Assembly (NCBI GenBank): GCA_046329515.1
Contig: JAXLUM010000001.1
Coordinates: 248,001-312,000 of the forward strand
Reading direction: 5' to 3'
Length of the DNA stretch: 64,000 nt
Source: Bog-950 sp046329515
GTDB lineage: Bacteria; Bacteroidota; Bacteroidia; Chitinophagales; LD1
Shown here: positions 45,259 through 55,327 of the stretch, piece by piece
Layout of the letters: each line of letters starts with the position of its first letter
Position numbering within the stretch: position 1 is the first letter of the stretch
Position numbers and translations under genes: made by a program
Notes under the pieces: generated by a model
The model's input: the letters and a program-made list of their open reading frames with translations, nothing else
The model's database searches: none
What the model was told of the DNA's origin: nothing

Positions 45259-46353
45259 ATGAAACGCTTCTTCTTTTGGTGTTTACTGATTGCTGTGGTT
45301 GTAGCGCTAACAGAGCTTTTTGGCACCCTGGCGTTTGAATTGCCCACTAATGAGCGGGCCAGCGACATGAGAAAGATAAGGAAGCTTTTGCTAGGGGAAG
45401 CAAGTGCGACAGAGTATCCACGTTTTTTACCGCTGGCTAATTTGAACTATATCTCTTATCCGGGTGCTGTTCGAAATGGAGTGCAGCAGAATAATAAGGA
45501 TGGATATAGGGGAGAGGCTGTTGATGTGAACAGAAATAAAAACTACAGGATATTATTTCTTGGGGGCTCTACTACCTATGGTATTGGTGTGCCGTACCCT
45601 AACCAAAGTTACCCTGAACAGCTTAAAAAGCTTTTAGAACTACAACTACAAAACGATGCCGGGGGCAGTAAAAAATATACCGGTGTAGAGATAATTAATG
45701 CCGGAATTGAATACGGTACTTCCTCAGAAGAAGTGATTCAGTATCTTTTCAAGTATCGCTATTATCATCCGGATCTATGCGTTATAAATTCAGGAATTAA
45801 TGATGCGATGAACGACCCTGAGGGTAAGGATTATTCGCCGGATTACACCAACACCAGAAATATTGATTTTGCCATACAGCCTGTGCCTGTGCAAACACGA
45901 TGGCTCTTAAGGTCGCGGTTTGTTAGTTTTTTAGTGATACCGTTATTTTATGACCATCTATTGCAGCATCGCGATGGCTACCTTGTTAATCATGCTCCAC
46001 CTTTTTACGTAAAGTGGTTTAAACAAACAAAGAGCCCCATTAATGCCTTCTATTATAATATGAACACGCTGCTGCGCGAGTTGGAAGCTGACAGCGTTGC
46101 CGTTATTTTGGTGACAAGCGCTTATAAAAGAATAGATTCCTTGAATGACAGCTACTATAAAAACATTGAGCTAAACAACCGCATATTAGCAGAACTGGGC
46201 GCTACTTACAAAAAAGCAGTTGTTGATTTTAACTACGAAACCTTTGAATGTAAAGAGTGCTTTATTGACGATTGCCACCTTAATGAAAAAGGAGAAACTG
46301 ACAAAGCAAGCTTGGTTGCGCCAAAAGTTATAGAGATGCTTTCGCGAAAGTAA
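45259..46353 (+). CDS. SGNH/GDSL-family hydrolase with N-terminal membrane anchor
   Basis: I use ATG 45259, two codons inside the longest frame (GTG 45253). 364 residues: membrane anchor or uncleaved signal at about 3-22, then an SGNH fold with block I FLGGSTTYG (nucleophile Ser104), GIEYGTSSEE (block II), SGINDAMN (block III, Asn181), and DDCHLNEKG (block V, Asp337/His340). These enzymes cut esters, often acetyl groups on sugars or lipid esters. The substrate cannot be told. Diverges from tetR and converges with the GloVer gene across an 18-base gap. Confidence 0.85.
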   Translation: MKRFFFWCLLIAVVVALTELFGTLAFELPTNERASDMRKIRKLLLGEASATEYPRFLPLANLNYISYPGAVRNGVQQNNKDGYRGEAVDVNRNKNYRILFLGGSTTYGIGVPYPNQSYPEQLKKLLELQLQNDAGGSKKYTGVEIINAGIEYGTSSEEVIQYLFKYRYYHPDLCVINSGINDAMNDPEGKDYSPDYTNTRNIDFAIQPVPVQTRWLLRSRFVSFLVIPLFYDHLLQHRDGYLVNHAPPFYVKWFKQTKSPINAFYYNMNTLLRELEADSVAVILVTSAYKRIDSLNDSYYKNIELNNRILAELGATYKKAVVDFNYETFECKECFIDDCHLNEKGETDKASLVAPKVIEMLSRK

Positions 46354-46371
46354 ATGGTGATTGAAGTAGCC

Positions 46372-47790
46372 TTATTCTTTTACGATGCGCTTGCGGGCAA
46401 AGGCGGTTTCGTTCTTAAGTTCTATAATATAAACGCCCGGGGCAAGTGTGCTTAAATCAATAGAGTGCGTAAATGCTGCTTTTAAAACCGACTTGCCATC
46501 TGCATTGCTTATAGAGATAAACTCAGGGCGGAAATCGCCGGTGTTAAAGTTTACGTTGCTGCTTGCCGGGTTAGGGTAAACCGCAAATTGTGTTTCACTT
46601 AATTTATTGATGCCGGTAGCATACTGCACCAACGCGTTTATTGGCTGCGCACCGCCTAGGGAGCCATCGCAATTACTTACTACTTCGTAGGTATGCTGCG
46701 ATATGTTGTAGTTAAACACAACACCCAGGCCATAAGTACCGCCTTCAGGAGTAACACCATAAAGCACACCCGGGCTAACTTCAATTAAACTGCCAATTGG
46801 CGCCGAGCCGAGGCTTTCATCAAAGCTGTAAATAGCGGTATAAACGCCGGTGCCTATATTATAGCTGAAAATTTCACCGGTGCCGTTATCGCCTCCATAG
46901 GCGGTTACGCCATACAGTAAGCCGTTGCTGGCCTGTAACAAAGTGCCCGAAGGGTATGCACCATCGACTCCATTAAAGTCGTGAAGTTTGTTTACGCTTA
47001 AAGTAGGTACGTTATAGCTGAATAAAACGCCCTGGTTGGTATTGCCGCCCCAGGTGGTCATACCGTATAACAAACCATTGCTGGCCTGAATGAGCTTGCA
47101 CTTGGTAGGTAACTCGCCTTCAGTGCCAAAGAAGTTATAGATAGTAGCGTATTGGGCTAATAGCGGCTGGTAGCAGAAAATAACACCGGTTTGCTGAAAA
47201 CCGCCCTGGCGGCACATTCCGTATAAGTTGCCATCGGCAGCTTCCATTAAACCCTGCGGGGCTGCGCCTGAAAGGCCGTCAAAGTCCACCAGCTTTTCAA
47301 AATTTTTATTGGAAGGCTCGTAGGAGAATAACACGCCTGCGCCTGAAGGGAAGTCGGGGCTAAGATTAGGGCCACCTGTAGTAGTAGTGCCATAAACCCT
47401 GCCGCTTGAAGAAATCACCAAATCGCCGGGGTAACTTCCATCCATACCGTTAAAGTGGTGCAATACTTCGAAGATACTGTCGGAAGGATTATAGCTGAAT
47501 AAAACACCAAGGTCGTACTGGCCGCCCCTTTGCGTGGTGCCGTATAATTTATTGTCAACACCGCGTACTAAGGTTCCGTTAGGGTTTGCGCCGTTAGCGC
47601 CATCAAAATTTATTACAGCGCCGCCCTGTGTTCCATCTTCATTAACCGTATACAAAACGCCTAACCCATGTGAGCCACCCGCATAGGTGCTAGTCCACAA
47701 TTGCATTTTATGCTCACCTGCCTCTACTAAGGCCGGCGCCGCAATAATGCATAGGAGAGATAGAAAGCCGAAGTGTAAGAATTTCTTCAT
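46372..47790 (-). CDS. GloVer-repeat protein with T9SS sorting domain
   Basis: 472 residues. Signal peptide ending near VEAG; then about eight repeats of the choice-of-anchor GloVer type, each with LYGxTxxGG, GVLFSYN and FDGxxGAxPxG motifs. A type A T9SS domain ends the chain (FAVYPNPASSNVNFN ... LAPGVYIIELKNETAFARKRIVKE). Probably a secreted beta-propeller; ligand unknown. Confidence 0.92.
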   Translation of the reverse strand: MKKFLHFGFLSLLCIIAAPALVEAGEHKMQLWTSTYAGGSHGLGVLYTVNEDGTQGGAVINFDGANGANPNGTLVRGVDNKLYGTTQRGGQYDLGVLFSYNPSDSIFEVLHHFNGMDGSYPGDLVISSSGRVYGTTTTGGPNLSPDFPSGAGVLFSYEPSNKNFEKLVDFDGLSGAAPQGLMEAADGNLYGMCRQGGFQQTGVIFCYQPLLAQYATIYNFFGTEGELPTKCKLIQASNGLLYGMTTWGGNTNQGVLFSYNVPTLSVNKLHDFNGVDGAYPSGTLLQASNGLLYGVTAYGGDNGTGEIFSYNIGTGVYTAIYSFDESLGSAPIGSLIEVSPGVLYGVTPEGGTYGLGVVFNYNISQHTYEVVSNCDGSLGGAQPINALVQYATGINKLSETQFAVYPNPASSNVNFNTGDFRPEFISISNADGKSVLKAAFTHSIDLSTLAPGVYIIELKNETAFARKRIVKE

Positions 47791-47890
47791 AACACAAAGT
47801 TTAGGGTTAACAGGTATCGCAGGGAATATTCTATTTAAAATTAAACAGAATATTCCGATAATTCAAAATTTCTTTAATAGGCGGCCAGAA

Positions 47891-47923
47891 ATAAAGAAAG
47901 CGCCATGATTTCATGGCGCTTTC
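47891..47923 (-). terminator. Intrinsic terminator of the PKD-repeat gene
   Basis: A perfect 13-base inverted repeat GAAAGCGCCATGA/TCATGGCGCTTTC (47896-47908, 47911-47923) is followed on the minus strand by TTTATT. Confidence 0.75.
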
Positions 47924-47947
47924 CCGTATTAGTATCATTTATATGCG

Positions 47948-50900
47948 TTAGTGGTGTTGTATAAATACCCTCTCCACAAATTGGGCACCGCCGGCCCTCA
48001 TTTGCAATAGGTAAATGCCTGCCGGAAGTGCGGCAAGCGGCACATTTACATTCACTTCTGTGCCCGCCGGTAGTTCTCTTTCATAAACCACAGCGCCTAT
48101 GCCGTTCACCAGTTTTAGTTCGGTAATAACAGGCTCATTGAGCGTAGCTGATACTTTCAGCCACTCATCTGCCGGGCTTGGGTAAACCCTAATGCTTTGC
48201 AGGCCGCCATCGTTTATACCGTTCCATTGGTGGTCAATACAGGCAGTATCCTTACAACCTGCGCCGTTACTTACTTCAACACAGAAGAGCGTGCTGAAGC
48301 TTGGTGTATAGAATTGGTTTACCTCCCCACTTAGCAATTGCCAGTTAGGCGGACCTACATACCACTGGTACGTCATACCCGCCGGATACGCATACATGGT
48401 ATTGCCTACCTGGTTGACCGTGGCCACCGGCGGCGCCACTACGCAAACTGTATCAGGGCAACTCATTTGTACATTGTTGCCTGTTATAACCAGGTTAACC
48501 GCAAAGCAACCAACAGTATTATATGTTACTGTATGTGGCCCCGGGCCCGTTGCTGTTGACGGCGTTCCACCTGTGAAGGTCCAGTTGAAATTGTAACCTG
48601 CTGTTGGACCGGTGTAGTTAAACACGGTAGATTGCCCCTGGCAAACAGTATCAGAAAAAGTATAGTTGCAGCCCGGCGCTGTATTGCCTGTATCGCAATT
48701 CAGCGGGAAACACATGGTGGTATCTTTACATACATAGGTGCCGGTGCTGTCATACAACACAAAGGTTAAACACAACCAGCTTTGCGGTGTTAGGCTACTG
48801 TAGGTAAAGTTGATAGTAGAATTGCCGTTGAGTATATAAGGATTAGTAACATTAATAGTTCCGGTATCAGGCAACTGAATGAACAACTTACCGCAGGCAT
48901 CTAAATTCAGGTTCATCATGTAATCGTAACCGATTGGTGATGGATGGCACATTACCCCGCTTTCTACAAAGTTGAAATAGCAGCAGGAAGGTTTTGCCGT
49001 ATCCTGCGGACAAGGAGGCAGCACCACACATTCCGTATCGGTATTACAGCAGAAGGTTTCCATGCCGAAGCTGTCAATTTCGTGCACGTAAGCCTTAAAG
49101 CAAATAGTATCGTACGTGTTTGCGGTATAGAACGTAACCGAATGCACAGATGATGAACCGCCGTTAGGAATTACCTCATACACTGATACAGGGCCGTAAA
49201 TGGTATTATGATGCGGCGGCAATACTGCCAGCGTCATTTCATTAATAAGGTGGCCCGATGTGTTTGTTACATGATAATAAATTACGTGATGTCCGTCTGT
49301 ATCGCAACCCAGCGAGTCAATTACTAACTCAGCGCAAATGCTATCACAAGGGTGTAGCATTAAATCAATAGGGCCGGCCGTATCAACACAGCCAAAGGCG
49401 GTGGTTAAAATTACGGAGTAGGAACCATTGACCATAGCCATGTAGCTTTGATTGGTTTCGCCGATCAGAATAGAATCGTTCTTCAGCCATTGGTAACTGG
49501 CAGCGCCCCAAGGTGCATACAGCATAAAAGGCCCGCAGGTATCAAGGCAGCCGGTCCAGAAGGCGCAAACATCAGGCATAGGGTTTACCGTAACCGTTGC
49601 CGTGTCCTTGCTTTCGCAGCCATTGGTGTCAGTAGCGGTTAAAATGTAATTACCACCCAGTGTTGCGAAAATGGTATCTCCTACTTGCCCGCTGCTCCAT
49701 TGCAGGGTAACAGTACTATCGGGATGTGAGCCAATCAGCATTACAGTATCGCCTTCGCAAATAGTACCGGAACCAACAACTGTAATAACAGGGGGCACCG
49801 GTAGCGGATGAACGATGATGGAGTAAACTAAAGAAGTATCGCTGCAGCCGGTGGTAGTATCCGTTATGGCTACCTGGTAGTTATAGGTGCCTACACCCAG
49901 CACAGGCGAATTACAGAATACAGAGTTACCTGTAGTGGCATTGCTGAACGGGTCGTTGGAGGTCCAGTAATACAAATAGTTTATTGAGTAGGTAGTATAA
50001 AGTGAAGCAAAATCGCCCAGGCAGATTTCGTTACTGCCGTTATTGTAGATGATAGCAGGTGGAGCAGGGTTAACCACTATGGCAATAGATGCAGACGAGG
50101 TGCAGCCGTTAGGGTCAGTAATATTAACGGTGTAAATGCCGGTGGCGCTAACGGTAATAGAATCATTAGTGCTGTTGCCCGGTAACCATTGATAGGTACA
50201 ACCCGCACAGAACGGCGCTACCAACAGCACAGGTGTGCCGGCGCAAACAATAGTATCAGGATAAGCGGTAATGTTTCCTACAGGTGATGGATTGATAATA
50301 TTGATGGATGCCGAAGCGGTATCAATACAACCTAAAGTATCAGTTACAGTAAGCAGAATACTATAAGTAGCAACAGCATTGTAGGCGTGTGTAGGATTTT
50401 GGTTAAGCGAAGTTCCTGCATCGCCAAAGGTCCAGCTCCAGCCATTTAACGCACCTGCAGGGGTGCTTAAATCTGTAAACGAAACAGAGCTGTTTACACA
50501 GGCACTTGCCGGGCTGCTGAATATAGCTACCGGTAACGGCGGTATTATAAGCGTATCGGTAATAGTAGATGTGCAGGTGCCATTGCCTACAGTTAATGTT
50601 ACAACATAAGTACCTGCACTGCTGTAAATGTGTGTTGGGTTTTGTGAAGTGGAAGTTCCCGCATAGCCAAAGTTCCAGCTCCAGCTGGTGATGTTGTTAC
50701 CTACGGTGAAGGTAGAAAGGTCAGTAAATACTACCGGTGTCCCCAAACATCCTTTTACGTATTTAAAATCGGGCGCTAACGGAATTTGTATGTGTGCGGT
50801 ATCCGTAAGCAGGCAGCTATCGGTACCTGCAATGTTGGGAACGTAGCCATTTAAGGTTACCAGGTAAAAACCGGCTTGTGCATACGTATGTGTTGGGTTA

Positions 50901-53614
50901 ACGGCAGTAGAGAAGGTATTGTCTCCAAAGTTCCATATATAACTGGTACCGTTAACTGATGTATTGGTAAAGGTAACAGGGTTACAGCCATAAAACGCAG
51001 GGTGATTAAAACTAATGCTTCCATTTGGCTGACAAACACCGGGGCCGCTGCCATTACAGCTATCCTGCACTACCGTAATAAAATTAGATTGTGCGGTGCA
51101 GCCATTAGCATCAGTTACCGTAACCCAATAAGTGCCCGCAGTATTAACTACGTTAGGGTTAGTTACAGGGCCGTTGCTCCAATTATAGGTATAGCCGGGG
51201 TTGCTCATAGCATTAAGCGTAACCGCAAAACTTTGGCCGAAACAGTAATGCAGTAAATCGCTGGTAGAAATACTGGCCAGCGGCGCAGGTTGCGGAACCG
51301 CAGTAAACTGTGCGTGAGCCGTGCAGCCACTGGTGGCGGTTACCGTAACATGGTAAATGCCGCCCTGTGTAATGGTGGTTGGGTTGATATTAGAAGAATA
51401 ACCGCCGGGCCCACTCCAGTTGTAGGCGGTAAAAGCTCCGCCGGTTACATTTAATTGTGCCGGCACACCAGGGCATAAAATACCAATTTGGTTAATTACC
51501 GGTACAGGGGGCGGTAATAAATTCAGTGTAATATTTTTTGTAATCTGTTGGCTGCAAACTGTAACGGTTAACGTAACTGTAACTGCGCCCGTATTATTGC
51601 CCCATTCTATAGTGGCGGCAGTAGTGCCTTGTCCGCCGGTAACTGCACCTGCGTTTGGCAGGTTAATGCTCCAGTTATAAATTGCACCTGCCGGGTAAGC
51701 TGTGGTGCAGGTAAATGTGCTGGTGCCGTTAGCGCAGGCCACTGAAGGAGCTGTAACATTAGGAACAGGAAGCGGCAGCGCGCTATACACATTTAACACG
51801 GTAGTATCTGACGAACAGTAAGGACTGCCATTCATTTGCACATAAGCGCGAACTACAAAAGGCCCTGTATTGCCCCAGGTAACCGTAACACAACTGCCAA
51901 TGCCGTTTGAAGGAGTGCCCCCGGTAATAAGCCAATTTACCTGGCCTGCGGCAGAAGAGCAATAAGAATAGGTTGTATTAGGACACACGATTGTATCGCC
52001 ACTAATATCAGGCGCCAAGGGTTTAGGCAACACTGTAATTTGAATAGTGGCTGAATCATTACAAACGGCATTAGGATTTAGCGGCGTTGCCGTTAACAGG
52101 TAATTACCGGGCAGGTTGCTCCAGTTGATATTTACGTTAGGTGTACCATTACCCAGAATGATTGGCCCGGCAGGGTAAATATTCCAGAAGCATGGAACGG
52201 AAGGGTTGACATTATAGCCCGTTAAGCTATTAACGCAGGTAGGCGTTTGGCCAAAAATGCTCATTTCGCTACGCACACGTATAACCATGCTTGTGCTGCC
52301 GCCGCAACCTAAAAACGAATCGTAGTAGCTAACCGTCAGCGTATCGTTAGCCTGGTAGAACGGGGGCCAGCAAATTTCAATGTCATTACAACTTTGTTGC
52401 GTAATGGTGCCCGCGCCACTAAGGCTCCAGGTATAGGTGGCGCCGGAATAAAAAGTTACCGAATAATCATAACAGCCCGGCGAGCAGGCTTTTTTAGGCC
52501 CAACAATTGTATCGTTACTGCCTACAATAGGTACGTAAGCAAAAGTAGTATCGGTACATAAACCACCGCAACCGCTAACATACAGCCATAAGGTTCCCAA
52601 AGCACCCGGACCCCAGGCAACAATTACCTGTTGTGCTGTGCTGCTGCCCAATATAGTACCGCCAATGGCGCCCCATTGGTAGGTGCAGCCCGGCATGTTG
52701 GTTTGATAAGTTTGGGTATCTCCTGCACATACCGTAGAAGGACAGGTAATTTCAGGGCCGGGAAGTGAATCTACCGTAATAGTTTGCTGGAAAGTATCGC
52801 TGCAAAAGCAGGCGTTAAAAGCAATTAAGGTTACAGTAAAAGTACCCGGTGAAGTATAGGCATGTGTGGGATTAACTGCATTAGAGGTGGTGTTGTCGCC
52901 AAAATTCCATTGAAAAGTGTTAGCGCCTATACTTTGGTTGGTAAATGTTGTTGAGGTATTTAAGCAAACACTGCTTTGTGCCGTAAATTGTGCGGTGGGC
53001 CTTTTTACTTTTTCTACGCAAATGTCAGCGGAGTCAACACAACCCCATACATTGGTTTCAATTACGGTAATGCTGCCGTTAAGTGTGTTATCCCAGGTAA
53101 CGTTTATGGCGTTAGTGCCTTGCCCGGTAAAACTTACTTCGCCATTTACTATCCAGAAATAAGTGCTGCCGGCGTTTAAGGCAGTTGAATAACTTATAGT
53201 AGAAAATTCGCATACTTTGGCGCATGAGCTGCTGCCATCGGGCTGGCCGGAGCCGCCCTGTGTGCCTGAACCACTATTAGCGCAGGTGGGATAGGGAGCA
53301 GTAACAATAGATGGTGTTGGCAAGGCATGAATGTTAACCGATAAGGAAGCATACACCGGCCCCGCATTGGTAAATACAGTGGTTATGATGGTGCCGCTGC
53401 CTGCGGGCCCCCATACTATGGCCACCGTATCATTATTAGGGTTGCCGCTAACTGTGCCGCCTGTTACATTCCAGCTATAGCTGTTGCCTGTAGGGCTTAC
53501 CGTATAATAAACCGTTTCACCAGCGCATACGGAAGTATCACCCGAAATGGTTTGAGCGGTTAGCAAATTGGTTGCGAATAAAAGGGGGAGCAAAGCGAAA
53601 AACGCGTAGCGCAT
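47948..53614 (-). CDS. Giant PKD/Ig-like repeat protein with T9SS sorting domain
   Basis: I place the start at ATG 53614, not ATG 53647, because AAGGA lies just upstream and the signal peptide (MRYAFFALLPLLFATNLLTAQ reduced: ends LLTAQ) begins there; 1888 residues. It contains at least four PKD domains, each with WNFGD or WTFGD and NPTHxYxxxGxYxVTL, alternating with many Ig-like modules carrying YxW, CxGD and TVT motifs. It is rich in Cys. Towards the C-terminus is a less usual region (about 1480-1680; HLINEMTLAVLPPHHN). The end is a type A T9SS domain (SIRVYPSPADEWLKVSA ... AGIYLLQMR). The largest gene in the window; probably a surface adhesin or matrix protein. Confidence 0.9.
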   Translation of the reverse strand: MRYAFFALLPLLFATNLLTAQTISGDTSVCAGETVYYTVSPTGNSYSWNVTGGTVSGNPNNDTVAIVWGPAGSGTIITTVFTNAGPVYASLSVNIHALPTPSIVTAPYPTCANSGSGTQGGSGQPDGSSSCAKVCEFSTISYSTALNAGSTYFWIVNGEVSFTGQGTNAINVTWDNTLNGSITVIETNVWGCVDSADICVEKVKRPTAQFTAQSSVCLNTSTTFTNQSIGANTFQWNFGDNTTSNAVNPTHAYTSPGTFTVTLIAFNACFCSDTFQQTITVDSLPGPEITCPSTVCAGDTQTYQTNMPGCTYQWGAIGGTILGSSTAQQVIVAWGPGALGTLWLYVSGCGGLCTDTTFAYVPIVGSNDTIVGPKKACSPGCYDYSVTFYSGATYTWSLSGAGTITQQSCNDIEICWPPFYQANDTLTVSYYDSFLGCGGSTSMVIRVRSEMSIFGQTPTCVNSLTGYNVNPSVPCFWNIYPAGPIILGNGTPNVNINWSNLPGNYLLTATPLNPNAVCNDSATIQITVLPKPLAPDISGDTIVCPNTTYSYCSSAAGQVNWLITGGTPSNGIGSCVTVTWGNTGPFVVRAYVQMNGSPYCSSDTTVLNVYSALPLPVPNVTAPSVACANGTSTFTCTTAYPAGAIYNWSINLPNAGAVTGGQGTTAATIEWGNNTGAVTVTLTVTVCSQQITKNITLNLLPPPVPVINQIGILCPGVPAQLNVTGGAFTAYNWSGPGGYSSNINPTTITQGGIYHVTVTATSGCTAHAQFTAVPQPAPLASISTSDLLHYCFGQSFAVTLNAMSNPGYTYNWSNGPVTNPNVVNTAGTYWVTVTDANGCTAQSNFITVVQDSCNGSGPGVCQPNGSISFNHPAFYGCNPVTFTNTSVNGTSYIWNFGDNTFSTAVNPTHTYAQAGFYLVTLNGYVPNIAGTDSCLLTDTAHIQIPLAPDFKYVKGCLGTPVVFTDLSTFTVGNNITSWSWNFGYAGTSTSQNPTHIYSSAGTYVVTLTVGNGTCTSTITDTLIIPPLPVAIFSSPASACVNSSVSFTDLSTPAGALNGWSWTFGDAGTSLNQNPTHAYNAVATYSILLTVTDTLGCIDTASASINIINPSPVGNITAYPDTIVCAGTPVLLVAPFCAGCTYQWLPGNSTNDSITVSATGIYTVNITDPNGCTSSASIAIVVNPAPPAIIYNNGSNEICLGDFASLYTTYSINYLYYWTSNDPFSNATTGNSVFCNSPVLGVGTYNYQVAITDTTTGCSDTSLVYSIIVHPLPVPPVITVVGSGTICEGDTVMLIGSHPDSTVTLQWSSGQVGDTIFATLGGNYILTATDTNGCESKDTATVTVNPMPDVCAFWTGCLDTCGPFMLYAPWGAASYQWLKNDSILIGETNQSYMAMVNGSYSVILTTAFGCVDTAGPIDLMLHPCDSICAELVIDSLGCDTDGHHVIYYHVTNTSGHLINEMTLAVLPPHHNTIYGPVSVYEVIPNGGSSSVHSVTFYTANTYDTICFKAYVHEIDSFGMETFCCNTDTECVVLPPCPQDTAKPSCCYFNFVESGVMCHPSPIGYDYMMNLNLDACGKLFIQLPDTGTINVTNPYILNGNSTINFTYSSLTPQSWLCLTFVLYDSTGTYVCKDTTMCFPLNCDTGNTAPGCNYTFSDTVCQGQSTVFNYTGPTAGYNFNWTFTGGTPSTATGPGPHTVTYNTVGCFAVNLVITGNNVQMSCPDTVCVVAPPVATVNQVGNTMYAYPAGMTYQWYVGPPNWQLLSGEVNQFYTPSFSTLFCVEVSNGAGCKDTACIDHQWNGINDGGLQSIRVYPSPADEWLKVSATLNEPVITELKLVNGIGAVVYERELPAGTEVNVNVPLAALPAGIYLLQMRAGGAQFVERVFIQHH

Positions 53615-53838
53615 TTTCCTTGCGGAAAGTGGTAGACATGCAAGCATAAGCAGGGGGTATTAGTCTCTAATCCCTTAAAGGTAACTTAACAAGGCTACCA
53701 ACTGAAATTTTTGGACAATTATTTCATATGTTTTTTAATAGGTAAGTTTTCTTTCCTATGAGGTTTCTCATAAAAACCTTTGACGGCCCTCACCATTCCC
53801 TGCCTGCCGGGCGGGTAGCTTCGCACAAACGTTTGATT

Positions 53839-54657
53839 ATGAAAAAGCAGTTGTTGTGGAGTTTCATGTTCTTTATGCTGGCCGCGCCGGCTTTTGCGCA
53901 GGAAGATGTTGAAGGGTGTAAGGACCATCCATCGTTTAATCGCATGCCCGGTTTTTATATAACGGATTGCGAAAAGAACTTTGATATGACTGAAGTTTGG
54001 ATGAGCGGAACGGAATCGAAGAATATTGAGGGGAATAAAACCAAGATTGTTTACCAGTTTAATACTGATAATGGCGGACAAGCGCCCTCATTTTACCAGG
54101 TAGTGAAGAATTTTGAAAACGCCATTGCCAAGTATAATGGCAAGCGCATTTATATGGGCTCGCAGGATGCTACCCTGTTTTGCAGAAACGGCAATAAGGA
54201 TGTTTGGATTTTGTTGGATGCCCCGGGTAGCACTGCAGAAACGTATACCCTTCAGGTAATTGAAGTGGAAGCCATGAAACAGGATATTGCAGCGAGCGAT
54301 ATGCTGGATGCTTTAAACAAGGATGGCCACATTGCTTTGTACATCAACTTTGAAACAGGTAAGTCTGATATTAAATCGGAGTCGCAGAAGATAATCGGAC
54401 AGATAGTAGAAATGATGAAGGGTAATCCTGCTTTAAAAGTGAGCATTGAAGGGCACACTGATAATGTGGGAACCGCTGCAAATAATAAAACGCTTTCAGA
54501 AAACCGGGCAAAGGCTGTGGTGGAAGCGCTGGTGGCCAAAGGCATTGAGCGAAGCCGCTTAAGCTCAAAAGGTTGGGGGCAGGATAAGCCAGTGGCCGAT
54601 AATAAAACAGAAGAGGGCCGCGCCCAAAACCGCAGGGTAGAAATAGTTAAGCAATAA
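53839..54657 (+). CDS. OmpA-family outer-membrane/peptidoglycan-linking protein
   Basis: I use ATG 53839 (272 residues) because the signal peptide KKQLLWSFMFFMLAAPAFAQ begins there; the longer frame from 53758 is not supported. Residues about 25-160 form a domain I do not recognise. The OmpA C-terminal domain is complete: LYINFETGKSDI, SIEGHTDNVG, NKTLSENRAKAVVEAL, RLSSKGWGQDKPVADN and NRRVEI; it binds peptidoglycan. Upstream is a 190-base gap with the divergent start of the PKD gene. Confidence 0.88.
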   Translation: MKKQLLWSFMFFMLAAPAFAQEDVEGCKDHPSFNRMPGFYITDCEKNFDMTEVWMSGTESKNIEGNKTKIVYQFNTDNGGQAPSFYQVVKNFENAIAKYNGKRIYMGSQDATLFCRNGNKDVWILLDAPGSTAETYTLQVIEVEAMKQDIAASDMLDALNKDGHIALYINFETGKSDIKSESQKIIGQIVEMMKGNPALKVSIEGHTDNVGTAANNKTLSENRAKAVVEALVAKGIERSRLSSKGWGQDKPVADNKTEEGRAQNRRVEIVKQ

Positions 54658-54702
54658 TCTTTAACGGCAGCTTTAGCAAGCGTTTTTATCTTCGCGCGGC
54701 TT

Positions 54703-55281
54703 ATGGGTAAATTATTAGCAAAACTGATTTTCAAAATATTCGGGTGGACACTGGACGACCATTTGAAAGCTGATTTCCGCCGTTGTGTAATGATTGCTTC
54801 GCCGCATACCAGCAATTGGGATTTTATTTTTGCGCGGGCGGCTTTCTCTTTATTGAATATACCGGTGCGTTTCACGGTAAAGAATGATTGGATGAAGTTT
54901 CCGTTTAACCTGATAATGGGGCCCTTAGGCGCTATTGCCATTGACCGTTCGCCTAAAGTGCCGGGCCAGCCAAGGCCAAGTATGACCGAAGCCATGATTG
55001 AGTTGTTTAAGCAGAACAAGGAGTTGGTGGTTTTGGTTACGCCTGAAGGCACCCGCAGTTTAGTTACCAAATGGAAGACCGGTTTTTACCACGTTGCTGT
55101 TGGCGCTGATGTGCCAATTGCCTTAGGTTACCTTGATTTTAAAAACAAAATAGCCGGCGTAGGAAAAATTGTATACCCAAGTGGTGACATGCAGAAAGAC
55201 TTACGCGAGATAATGGCCTTCTACAAGCCTATTCCACCCAAACATCCTGCAAAGTTTTCGGTGGACCTTGATTACGATTAG
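54703..55281 (+). CDS. Lysophospholipid acyltransferase family protein (PlsC-like)
   Basis: 192 residues, shorter than usual PlsC (about 240). Motif I HTSNWD (H35, D40) and motif III TPEGTRS (E115-R118) are present; LGYLDFKNKIAG follows. The family transfers an acyl chain to a lysophospholipid or similar acceptor at the inner membrane. The acceptor is unknown; the short variant is common in Bacteroidetes. No membrane helix is obvious. Confidence 0.85.
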   Translation: MGKLLAKLIFKIFGWTLDDHLKADFRRCVMIASPHTSNWDFIFARAAFSLLNIPVRFTVKNDWMKFPFNLIMGPLGAIAIDRSPKVPGQPRPSMTEAMIELFKQNKELVVLVTPEGTRSLVTKWKTGFYHVAVGADVPIALGYLDFKNKIAGVGKIVYPSGDMQKDLREIMAFYKPIPPKHPAKFSVDLDYD

Positions 55282-55315
55282 TGAGCGAAGTCATTAGCGC
55301 GTTAAGTGGCTTTCT

Positions 55316-55323
55316 TAATTTTG
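55316..55323 (+). promoter_or_regulatory. Predicted -7 box directly before the 55328 gene
   Basis: TAATTTTG is an exact TAnnTTTG and ends four bases before the ATG at 55328. No TTTG box at the expected distance was seen. Confidence 0.4.
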
Positions 55324-55327
55324 CCAC

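Noticed and set aside
53826..53835. Perfect palindrome CAAACGTTTG before the OmpA gene, similar to the TetR operator core
   Set aside because: It lacks the outer ACC/GGT bases of the two fad sites and lies next to the start codon of an unrelated gene; chance is likely.
54252..55070. Long minus-strand reading frame (272 residues) opposite the OmpA and acyltransferase genes
   Set aside because: It is antisense to two genes with clear motifs, has a low-complexity Ser/Leu/Ala composition and no recognisable domain or start signal.
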